The notes under the pieces were generated by a model, which saw only the letters and a list, made by a program, of their open reading frames with translations, was not told where the DNA came from and searched no databases. Position numbers and translations under genes: made by a program. From Chloroflexi bacterium RBG_16_57_11 (lineage in GTDB: Bacteria > Chloroflexota > Anaerolineae > Anaerolineales > UBA4823), in NCBI GenBank assembly GCA_001795165.1, contig MGNS01000113.1:14143-28810 (forward strand): 14,668 nt of DNA. Reading direction: 5' to 3'. Position 1 is the stretch's first letter. Each line of letters opens with the position of its first letter. Shown piece by piece: positions 7,252 through 13,616 of the stretch.

Positions 7252-8447
7252 ACATTGACCACGACCACGATAATTTGGACCCTAAGCTGGCAGAGCGGTT
7301 CAATAAACTACGAGCTGTCCCGGCTCGCGACCCTGAGCGCGGCACTGCAGGTCGCGCCGCCTTCCTACGCCAGGCGCGCGATCTGGCAAAGGAAAACCCG
7401 CCACCGGCACCCGTATCTCCCTCCCCTGGTGAGCGTCTAATTTTATGGATGCGCACAATCCCTAAATTATTTACAAAAAAGGAGATACAACCCATGTTTA
7501 CAAAAGTAATGGCAGTCCTGATCGCCGCAGTACTGGTGTTTGGAGGAGCAGCAGCTACAGCCTATGCATCGCAGGCCAGCTTGCCCACCGATGCGCTCTA
7601 TGGGGTAAAAACCTTTAGAGAAAACCTGCAACTGAGAATGGCTCCCCAAGCGGATGATAAGCTGGGACTGGCTCTGGAGTTTGCGCAGCGGCGGGTCGAT
7701 GAAATGGAAGCCTTGAACCAGTTGGGTATGACCATCCCAGCATATGCTGCCGCGCAATACCGGGAGCAGGTTGAATATACCCTGCGCCTGGCCGCGGGGT
7801 TGTCCGATGACCAAATCAGTCCGGCGCTTGAGCAAATCCGCACCCGCTTGCAGGAGCAGCTGCGCACGCTGGAAAAGCTTCACCTGGCAAACCCGGATGA
7901 TCCTGCGCTGATCCAGGCGCGTGAACAGCTGCGCGAGCAGCTCCGCCTGGCCGAAGCCGGCCTGCAAGACCCTCAGCAATTCCGCCTGCAAGTGCGCGCT
8001 CGCGAGCGACTGGTTCAGCAGACCCAGGCGCCGTCTGAAACCGAGGCACCAAACCCCACAATAACCCCGGGAGCTGGTAGTGGCAATGCCAATGCCAATG
8101 GCAACACAAACGGGAACCTGAATGGCAATATGAACGGTAACGCCAATGGCAATATGAACGGCAACGGCAACGAGAACGGCAACGGCGACATGAACGGCAA
8201 TGGGAATGGCAATGGCAATGACAACGGTGACGATCACGGCGGCAATGGGAATGACGACGGTACCGGTGGCAACGGCAATGGCAACGGTAACGATAATGAC
8301 AACGATAACGGCGGCGGTGGCAACGGTAACGAGAATGACAACGATAACGGCGGCGGTGGCAACGGGAACGATAATGACAATGATAATGGCGGCGGCGGAA
8401 ATGACAATGATAATGGCAATGGCGGCAATGGAAATGGTAATGGTTAG
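7248..8447 (+). CDS. DUF5667-like membrane protein with Asn/Gly/Asp-rich tail, possible anti-sigma factor
   Basis: A 399-residue protein starting inside the ATGA overlap with the sigma gene. Residues 1-80 are charged and probably cytoplasmic. A hydrophobic segment at about 84-108 ends in ATAYASQ. The following SLPTDALYGVKTFRENLQL and a Glu/Gln-rich helical region (to about 262) match the DUF5667 pattern found in Actinobacteria and Chloroflexota. A disordered tail of nearly only Asn, Gly and Asp runs from about residue 278 to the end and should lie outside the membrane. Coupling to an ECF sigma gene suggests that it regulates or anchors the sigma factor, but no known anti-sigma domain (zinc-binding HxxxCxxC) is present. 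An internal ATG at 7494, codon 83, has a very good AAAGGAG site and could give a shorter form that begins at the hydrophobic segment. Confidence 0.85.
   Translation: MNIDHDHDNLDPKLAERFNKLRAVPARDPERGTAGRAAFLRQARDLAKENPPPAPVSPSPGERLILWMRTIPKLFTKKEIQPMFTKVMAVLIAAVLVFGGAAATAYASQASLPTDALYGVKTFRENLQLRMAPQADDKLGLALEFAQRRVDEMEALNQLGMTIPAYAAAQYREQVEYTLRLAAGLSDDQISPALEQIRTRLQEQLRTLEKLHLANPDDPALIQAREQLREQLRLAEAGLQDPQQFRLQVRARERLVQQTQAPSETEAPNPTITPGAGSGNANANGNTNGNLNGNMNGNANGNMNGNGNENGNGDMNGNGNGNGNDNGDDHGGNGNDDGTGGNGNGNGNDNDNDNGGGGNGNENDNDNGGGGNGNDNDNDNGGGGNDNDNGNGGNGNGNG
8280..8396 (+). repeat. Three tandem 39-bp repeats coding the Asx/Gly tail
   Basis: Units 8280-8318, 8319-8357 and 8358-8396 each encode GNGN(D/E)NDNDNGGG. 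They differ mostly by single bases at codon positions that leave the protein nearly unchanged, and a partial fourth unit follows to about 8423. Because 39 is a multiple of three, copy-number change keeps the frame. Simpler GGCAATGGCAAC-type repeats fill 8080-8279. Confidence 0.85.
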
Positions 8448-8498
8448 CTCTTCCCGCTAGATACACCGTTACGATTATTGATCAAACCTTCAGTATAG

Positions 8499-8536
8499 CA
8501 CCCGGCGGCTGTTTGTAACCGCCGGGTGATTGTTTT
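8499..8536 (+). terminator. Intrinsic terminator of the sigma/DUF5667 operon
   Basis: CACCCGGCGG (8499-8508) pairs perfectly with CCGCCGGGTG (8519-8528) around a 10-nt loop. ATTGTTTTAT follows. It lies about 50 nt after the operon's last stop. The T-rich side exists only on the plus strand. Confidence 0.8.
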
Positions 8537-8873
8537 ATGATAGACCTGTCAAGACAGACGGGCGTTCAAAGCGCAAGCGTAAGTAGGTAAGCCAAACAGT
8601 CAGGACAATGGATACCACCGCCACCATCAGGTCTTGACGTTTTCCGATCCCCTGCAGCGTGATCGACACAATCAAGAACAGCATCCCCATGGCATAACCT
8701 GCAACCAGCACACCCAGACTGACGGTTTGGTGAAAAGCAAGAAACAGGGTGAACAGGCAGGCCAGATTGAGCGCATGAGCGATCACGGCGATGGCCTGGG
8801 TACACCCCAGGCGGGAAGGGTGAGCCACGATCGCTTGCGCAGCTTCGGAAAATTCGTCTGTTGTGATTTCAGC
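8535..8873 (-). pseudogene. Remnant of a flippase-like membrane protein (UPF0104 / lysylphosphatidylglycerol synthase transmembrane domain)
   Basis: The open frame runs on the minus strand from the stop at about 8876 to TAA at 8535. It could start at GTG 8828 (97 residues). The hydrophobic stretch SLGVLVAGYAMGMLFLIVSI and the following TLQGIG resemble the conserved C-terminal part of UPF0104-type flippase-like proteins (GY.G.....S.TP.GIG..E). After GIG the usual VVE motif is missing and the sequence becomes KRQDLMVAV. The remaining end is too short, so an internal deletion is likely. The family usually has about 300 residues, and the N-terminal two thirds are absent upstream. No good ribosome site precedes the GTG. 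I read it as a decaying fragment. A genuine small membrane protein is the alternative. Confidence 0.5.
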
Positions 8874-8880
8874 TTAAGCG

Positions 8881-8909
8881 CAGAAGCCGTCCCTCCGAGA
8901 CGGCTTCTG
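8881..8909. repeat. Perfect 11-bp inverted repeat
   Basis: CAGAAGCCGTC (8881-8891) pairs with GACGGCTTCTG (8899-8909) around CCTCCGA. It lies directly upstream of the flippase-like remnant. No T-run follows on either strand. Its core (AGCCGTC, loop, GACGGCT) recurs in the terminator at 11690, so it may be a former terminator or a dispersed palindromic element. Confidence 0.6.
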
Positions 8910-9335
8910 ACCTCACAAATTTCATCAATAAAATCCCTCAACTTACCTCGATGTTTGGTGAAATTGCCCCCTAATGTTCACCTGCCTTTATGATACAGCA
9001 GGTTCAACCTGAGCGCGCTAACAGAAGTGAAAAATCAGCCTGACGGAATTGAGAAGTGGGATGGCTGGTGGAAAGACATGACAACCTTCCCCGTCATCCC
9101 CCGATATTTGTTACCTGACAGAACCGGTAAGGCGGTTTAGAATGAAAACATGGAACCGCGTCTGATTTCCCAGGCCTTCCATGGATCGAGGACTTGACCG
9201 CCCCATCTGGCGTACAGATAGGGGTGGTTATGTTTTTTGAGGGTAATGCTTACCTTTTAGGTAATTCTCATCTTTTATAGTACATTGCCAGAGGCGTCGC
9301 GTATCTCAACCAAAAAATAATAAGGAGGCCGAAGC
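8910..9335. other. Gene-free stretch before malic enzyme, with several hairpins
   Basis: No convincing coding sequence is seen on either strand. The part from 9149 can fold. CATGGAA (9149-9155) pairs with TTCCATG (9177-9183). CCCCATCT (9201-9208) pairs with AGAT and GGGG (9216-9224, one bulged A), and TTTTTT follows at 9233-9238, like an intrinsic terminator. Downstream of that are the palindrome GGTAATGCTTACC (9242-9254) and -10-like TATAGT (9276-9281). This may be the end of an unrecognised short transcript or a structured leader. No known riboswitch class was recognised. Confidence 0.45.
9237..9265 (+). promoter_or_regulatory. Candidate promoter and operator of the malic enzyme operon
   Basis: TTGAGG (9237-9242) and GGTAAT (9260-9265) are 17 nt apart. 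The palindrome GGTAATGCTTACC (9242-9254) fills most of the spacer, and GGTAAT repeats its left half. TATAGT at 9276-9281 is a better -10 box but lacks a -35. Either would give a leader of 45-65 nt before the ATG at 9336. Confidence 0.35.
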
Positions 9336-10697
9336 ATGACAGAACAACCAACCATCAGCATCGAAGAGCTGCTGGCAAAAGCAAAAAAGCCGTCCGCCGA
9401 TGCCATGAAGCTACACCCCTTTTACCGGGGAAAAGTAGAAACTACACTCAAGTGTTGTGTGCGTAGTTTCCAGGATTTTGCCATCTGGTACACTCCCGGG
9501 GTCGCTGCCCCTTGCCGGGCGATCCAGGCCGATCCAGAGCTGGTCTATGATTACACAAACAAATGGAACACAGTCGCGGTAGTTAGCGACGGCACACGTG
9601 TTCTCGGGCTGGGCGATATCGGCCCAAAAGCCGGTATGCCGGTGATGGAAGGCAAGGCGCTGCTGTATAAATACCTGGGCGGTGTGGATGGCGTGGCGGT
9701 GATGGTCGGCACAAAGGACCCGGATGCGATCATTAATCTAGTGCTCAACCTGCAACCTGGCTGGGGCGGGGTCAATCTCGAGGATCTCTCACAACCCAAG
9801 TGCTTCCGCATCTTGGACACCCTGCGCGAGAAAGCTGAGATTCCGATCTGGCATGACGACCAGCAAGGCACCGCCACCGTCACCCTGGCCGGCTTGATGA
9901 ATGCGCTCAAAGTAGTGGGTAAGAAGAAGGACGAGGTGAGAATCGCCTTCGTCGGCTCCGGGGCATCGAACGTGGCCTGCTCAAGGCTGATCTTCGGCTG
10001 GGGCGTTGATCCTTCACGCTGCTTCATGGTGGATAGTAAAGGCATCCTTGGCAAACACCGCAAAGATCTCGAGATGCGTAAGGCCGAGTTTGTCGATAAA
10101 TGGAAGCTGTGCAACATCACCAATTCAGAAGGCCGCGAAGGCGGCATCCCTGAGGCGATGATGGGCGCTGATGTGTTGGTCGCATTGTCGCAGTCCGGAC
10201 CAGGGGTCATCCAATCGGAATGGGTGTCGACCATGGCCAAGGACGCAATCGTTTTTGCCTGCGCCAACCCAGTGCCTGAGATCTGGCCCTGGGAAGCCAA
10301 AGAGGCCGGCGCCGTAGTAGTCGCCACCGGTCGCTCGGACTTCGACAACCAGGTGAACAACTCGCTGGGCTTCCCGGGCATCTTCCGCGGCACTCTCGAC
10401 GTGCGCGCCCGCACCATCACCGACGAGATGTGCTACGCCGCCGCCCAGGCCCTGGCGGATCACGTGGGCGACAAGCTAACTGAGCGGCAAATCCTGCCCA
10501 CCATGGATGACTGGGAGGTCTTCCCGCGTGAAGCGGCTGCCGTCGGCAGGAAAGCCATCGAACAAGGCCTGGCGCGCATCGATATGAGCTACGACGAGCT
10601 GTATGCCCACGCCCACAAAGTCATCAAGCGCTCGCGGGATATGACGCATCGATTGATGGAAGAAGGGTTCATCGAGCAGGCACCGGAGGAGGAATAA
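9336..10697 (+). CDS. Malic enzyme (oxaloacetate-decarboxylating malate dehydrogenase)
   Basis: A 453-residue NAD(P)-dependent malic enzyme converting malate to pyruvate, CO2 and NAD(P)H. AAGGAGG sits 7 nt before the ATG. The N-terminal malic domain carries the catalytic tyrosine in WYTPGVAAPC (Tyr52), the catalytic lysine region GPKAGMPVMEGK (98-107), and the metal-binding residues around Glu149-Asp150 and Asp174-Asp175 (HDDQQGTA). The C-terminal Rossmann domain has VGSGASN (206-212), ACANPVPEI (about 308-316) and NNSLGFPGIFRG (341-352). It is the short bacterial form, without the phosphotransacetylase-like extension of MaeB. I cannot call NAD or NADP preference. It is in an operon with the flavoprotein two bases downstream, which suggests that the nicotinamide it reduces, or its redox balance, is tied to that protein. 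Confidence 0.95.
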   Translation: MTEQPTISIEELLAKAKKPSADAMKLHPFYRGKVETTLKCCVRSFQDFAIWYTPGVAAPCRAIQADPELVYDYTNKWNTVAVVSDGTRVLGLGDIGPKAGMPVMEGKALLYKYLGGVDGVAVMVGTKDPDAIINLVLNLQPGWGGVNLEDLSQPKCFRILDTLREKAEIPIWHDDQQGTATVTLAGLMNALKVVGKKKDEVRIAFVGSGASNVACSRLIFGWGVDPSRCFMVDSKGILGKHRKDLEMRKAEFVDKWKLCNITNSEGREGGIPEAMMGADVLVALSQSGPGVIQSEWVSTMAKDAIVFACANPVPEIWPWEAKEAGAVVVATGRSDFDNQVNNSLGFPGIFRGTLDVRARTITDEMCYAAAQALADHVGDKLTERQILPTMDDWEVFPREAAAVGRKAIEQGLARIDMSYDELYAHAHKVIKRSRDMTHRLMEEGFIEQAPEEE

Positions 10698-10699
10698 CC

Positions 10700-11605
10700 A
10701 TGTATGACCTGATCATCATCGGCGGCGGCCCGGCGGGGTTGACCGCAGCGATTTACGCCCTGCGCAAACGCATTAACGTCCTGGTGGTTTCGCGCGACCT
10801 GGGCGGCAAGACCCAGTGGCGGCTCGCCTTGCCCTGGATCGAAGATTACCAGGTAATCCGCGGCCTGGAGATCGTCAACAAATTCAAGAGCGAGCTGGAA
10901 TACCTGGATTTCGCCCGCCACATGGAAGCGGTGGACAAGATCGAGCGTGATGGAGAGAATTTTATCGTGCGCACCCGCAACGGCGGCGAACTGAAGACCA
11001 AGGCGGTGATCATCGCTACCGGCGTCAAGCAGCTCCGAATGAACGTACCAGGCGAGAAAGAATATATGATGAAGGGATTGTGCTATTCGGCGCTCAGCTA
11101 CGCCCCGCTGTTCATCGATCGCACCACCGTTGTGGTAGGTGACCAGGAGCTGGCGTTGCGCTCAGCGGCAGAACTGGCCACCATCGCACAGAAGGTTTAC
11201 CTGGTAGCACCAGGGATGGATTTGCCTGACACCACCCTGGCGCACAAGCTTCAGACCTTGGCCAACGTCTCCGTGCTCAAGAACCACCAGGTAATGGAAG
11301 TCAAAGGCGATGAATTCGCCCGCAGCGCGGTGCTCAAGGATCCAAACGGCGGCTTGCAGGAATTGACCGCTGACGCGATCTTCGTCGAGATGGCGCTTTC
11401 ACCCAACTCGCAGATGGTGGAAGGCCTGGTCGAGGTAGATGAGCAGAAGCGAATCAAAGTGGATTGCGCTAACCGCACCAATGTCTCTGGCATCTTTGCC
11501 GCCGGTGATGTGACCAGTGGCTACGCCGAGCAGGTGCTGATCGCGGTGGGCGAGGGCGCCAAGGCGGCGCTAAGTGCGTACGAGTATTTGTTGCCGAGAT
11601 TGTAG
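10700..11605 (+). CDS. Thioredoxin-reductase-like FAD/NAD(P) oxidoreductase lacking the CxxC pair
   Basis: A 301-residue flavoprotein starting two bases after the malic enzyme stop, with a GAGGAGG site inside the end of that gene. The FAD-binding motif IIGGGPAGLTAAIYA (about 6-20), ATG (106-108) and GIFAAGD (274-280) give the low-molecular-weight thioredoxin reductase fold. The NAD(P) domain carries VVGDQELALRSAAELA (145-160). Where thioredoxin reductases have CATC, this protein reads YSALSYAP (about 129-136): both cysteines are serine-like. It therefore cannot reduce thioredoxin by the usual route. Ferredoxin-NADP reductases of the thioredoxin-reductase type are one family with this loss. 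Coupling to malic enzyme suggests that it takes or supplies NAD(P)H electrons to an unknown partner. Confidence 0.88.
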   Translation: MYDLIIIGGGPAGLTAAIYALRKRINVLVVSRDLGGKTQWRLALPWIEDYQVIRGLEIVNKFKSELEYLDFARHMEAVDKIERDGENFIVRTRNGGELKTKAVIIATGVKQLRMNVPGEKEYMMKGLCYSALSYAPLFIDRTTVVVGDQELALRSAAELATIAQKVYLVAPGMDLPDTTLAHKLQTLANVSVLKNHQVMEVKGDEFARSAVLKDPNGGLQELTADAIFVEMALSPNSQMVEGLVEVDEQKRIKVDCANRTNVSGIFAAGDVTSGYAEQVLIAVGEGAKAALSAYEYLLPRL

Positions 11606-11882
11606 CAGGTAGCCTTCGGCGGTCAGCGCTTAGCATTTAGCAATCAGTATTTGGCTTTAACGATCAGATCAGTGCATTCTTACGGGAGCAAGAAAATGTA
11701 GCCGTCGTGTATGACGGCTACATTTTCTTAATGAAGCCAGGTTTGATAATAACTTAAAACACCTGACGCATACCCGACATTAGCTGGTAGACAAGCCTCA
11801 ACAACGAACAAGTCCAAACCATTTGGCGGGTTTGTTGCTGTGACAGGAATTCCTAGCTACACCTAATAAAAATTCGAGCTGA
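11606..11882. other. Intergenic region between convergent genes
   Basis: No gene is seen. Positions 11620-11670 hold degenerate short repeats (GCGCTTAGCATTTAGCAATC). The strong hairpin at 11690-11729 follows. A weaker fold lies near 11799-11837, where CAACAA pairs with TTGTTG and CCAAA with TTTGG inside it. Confidence 0.6.
11690..11729. terminator. Bidirectional intrinsic terminator, 17-bp perfect hairpin
   Basis: The arms 11690-11706 and 11713-11729 pair over 17 bp without mismatch around the loop GTGTAT. The ends are AAGAAAA and TTTTCTT, so both strands present a U-rich tail at the base of the stem. It sits between the convergent flavoprotein gene (plus) and M28 peptidase gene (minus) and can stop transcription from both. 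Confidence 0.85.
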
Positions 11883-13118
11883 TTAACGGATCGATCCCGG
11901 CTCCAGCGTGCGATCTAACAGTACGATGAGATCATGCAAAGCCAATGCGAGCTCGGCCAGCTTCGAGGGATCGACAATTTCGGGCCGATCTTTAACCGAG
12001 TGGACAATATTACGCTCAAGCTCCAACACCTGCTCCGAAGTGATGACCAGCACAGGGCGCTGGTGTAGCAGAAACAAACCGTGATCGCCCTGGTACCATG
12101 GCTCGCCTTCTACAAGACCCGGATAAGTGGACAGCGTTTCCCGCACAGCCAGGTCAAGCTCCGACGGGCAATTGTACAGCGAATAGGCTGATTTCCCTTC
12201 GATGTAACCCGGGCCGTCGATATTTATTCCCAGGACAATCTCACCGAAGCGATCCTGGTTCAATTCCAGGTATAGCTTTTCTCCGGGAACGCTGTAGTAG
12301 TCCTCGCCGTTCATCGCCACAATCTCTACCCCGAGCTCGCCGGTGTAATCCGCCAGCAGCTCGGCCAGCAGGAGTAGGACTACCGACCCGGCGGCGTTGT
12401 CGATCGCCCCGGGCGTGCCGTCCTTAGCGTCGATATGGGCGAACAATACGACACGGCGGGCAGGATCGCCCTTACTGGCGACAACATTGCAGCCGCTCGC
12501 CGGGCTGCGTTTGGCGGAAATCCTCACACAGGCTTCCTCGCCGGCATGAGCGGCGAGGTGGTTACCTTCGGCTTCGGCCATAAAAACCGAAGGGATATCG
12601 AAATCGCCGTCTTCTAACAATGGGAAGGGGTATACTGCCCCGGCCATCTCCGGGTTTTCTGTTGTGGCGGCGATGATCGTCAGTGGCGGCCGGCGCTCCA
12701 GTGCCGCGATGATCTTCTGATGCTCCTCGGGGTTATAGAATGGGAAGCTCTTCGGCATCAACTGCTCTTTGGCGATCTCGCCGCGCAGCAGGAGGACATG
12801 TCCGGCTGGCTGGGCGGATTCTAGCTCATATAAAGTCGAGATGACAACCAGCGAACCGTTAACCAGGCAGCCAGGCGAATAAGGGCTGACCTGAGCTACA
12901 AACGTTTCAGCACCCACCTGCAGACTTGCTCCTTGTTGGACCCAGTCGATGCATTCAAACCACGGCGTTTCCACCCTGAAGCCAGCGGAGACCAATCTTT
13001 CGGCAAAAAAATCCGTTGCCGCCCGGTTTCCAGGGCTACCGGTGCGCCGGTTTGGGATTTCGAGTGACAGTTTGCGTAAATATTCCGCCCCTCTGGCGGC
13101 CAAATCATTTTCTATCAT
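11883..13118 (-). CDS. M28-family zinc metallopeptidase (aminopeptidase)
   Basis: A 411-residue cytoplasmic peptidase (no signal peptide) of the M28 co-catalytic zinc family, which removes N-terminal residues from peptides. The zinc site is complete: His228 and Asp230 (FAHIDAK), bridging Asp240 (GAIDNAAG), Glu272 as general base with Asp273 as ligand (NGEDYY; many relatives have Glu-Glu), Asp301 (INIDGPGY) and His373 (IVHSVKD). Residues 60-200 form an insert resembling the PA-like domain of related peptidases. GAAGGTG lies just before the ATG at 13118. The gene begins 18 nt after the truncated M29 gene on the same strand, so the two are probably co-transcribed. Its substrate is unknown; carboxypeptidase relatives exist, so aminopeptidase activity is inferred. 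Confidence 0.9.
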   Translation of the reverse strand: MIENDLAARGAEYLRKLSLEIPNRRTGSPGNRAATDFFAERLVSAGFRVETPWFECIDWVQQGASLQVGAETFVAQVSPYSPGCLVNGSLVVISTLYELESAQPAGHVLLLRGEIAKEQLMPKSFPFYNPEEHQKIIAALERRPPLTIIAATTENPEMAGAVYPFPLLEDGDFDIPSVFMAEAEGNHLAAHAGEEACVRISAKRSPASGCNVVASKGDPARRVVLFAHIDAKDGTPGAIDNAAGSVVLLLLAELLADYTGELGVEIVAMNGEDYYSVPGEKLYLELNQDRFGEIVLGINIDGPGYIEGKSAYSLYNCPSELDLAVRETLSTYPGLVEGEPWYQGDHGLFLLHQRPVLVITSEQVLELERNIVHSVKDRPEIVDPSKLAELALALHDLIVLLDRTLEPGSIR

Positions 13119-13136
13119 GTTGCACCTTCAAAAGCA

Positions 13137-13529
13137 TCATGCGGCGCGCTCATGATAGATCTTGCTCAGATCGGCTCTGGCACGCCTATGGCGAGTGATG
13201 CGCGTGGGGTCAATCCCACTCAACCGCTTGGTGTTCGAATCTGCCCAAATGCTCAGCAATGCTTCAAAATCCTTCGTCACCATCGCTTCGATGGGAGAGA
13301 TGAAATCGAGCTGCTCATCGTTAGCGTGCTTCATGAAGATCTCCTGCTCCAAGGACAAGCGGATATCGGTGTGCACCTGCGCTCCGGCATCGATCGCAAG
13401 GCGATACACTGGGTAGACCAGCTCCTCTGCCAAGGGTGTGGAGGAAATGAGGAATTTCTGACCGGGTCTGATGTCGAGTGAATAGTGAACCATCACCTGG
13501 GCCAGCTTGTCAATCCTAGGATCGGTCAT
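13137..13529 (-). pseudogene. Truncated M29 aminopeptidase (N-terminal fragment)
   Basis: A 130-residue open frame starting MTDPRIDKLAQVMVHYSLDI, with AAGGAT before its ATG. Segments such as IRPGQKFLISSTPLAEELVY, then SNTKRLSGIDPTRI and ARADLSKIYHERAA, match the N-terminal domain of M29 (thermophilic AmpS/AmpT-type) aminopeptidases. Those proteins have about 370-410 residues, and their metal and catalytic residues lie in the missing C-terminal two thirds. The frame ends in TGA at 13139-13137, and no continuation is found in any frame before the M28 gene begins 18 nt later. A deletion that removed the catalytic domain is the simplest explanation. The fragment keeps an open frame and ribosome site and may still be translated, but it cannot be an M29 peptidase. 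Confidence 0.75.
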
Positions 13530-13553
13530 CGGAATATCCTTACGAAGTAGACT

Positions 13554-13608
13554 TGATATGATTTCGGTGAAAAATGGTCAGATGACAAACAAGGGCTATA
13601 TCATATCA
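13554..13608. repeat. Inverted repeat between the WD40 and M29 genes
   Basis: TGATATGAT (13554-13562) and ATCATATCA (13600-13608) are perfect 9-bp inverted copies 37 nt apart. They lie in the 87-nt gap before the peptidase genes. The spacing suits two half-sites of one regulator or a long-loop hairpin. The function is unknown. Confidence 0.4.
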
Positions 13609-13616
13609 CAGCCTGC

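Noticed and set aside
8080..8444. CRISPR array, because of the regular repeats
   Set aside because: The units are in-frame 39-bp coding repeats without unique spacers and directly encode the protein tail.
7816..8466. Long His/Arg- and Pro/Leu-rich reading frames on the minus strand opposite the Asx tail
   Set aside because: They are shadows of the tandem repeats; their composition follows directly from the repeated codons of the plus-strand gene.
10700..11605. The flavoprotein as the reductase of the Sec-containing PDO
   Set aside because: It lacks the CxxC needed to reduce a PDO or thioredoxin, and it lies over 4 kb away in another operon. The link is not supported.
13110..13145. TGA at the end of the M29 fragment as another selenocysteine codon
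   Set aside because: The codons after it (TGC TTT TGA) do not continue M29 similarity, a second TGA follows within three codons, and M29 enzymes have no catalytic cysteine there.
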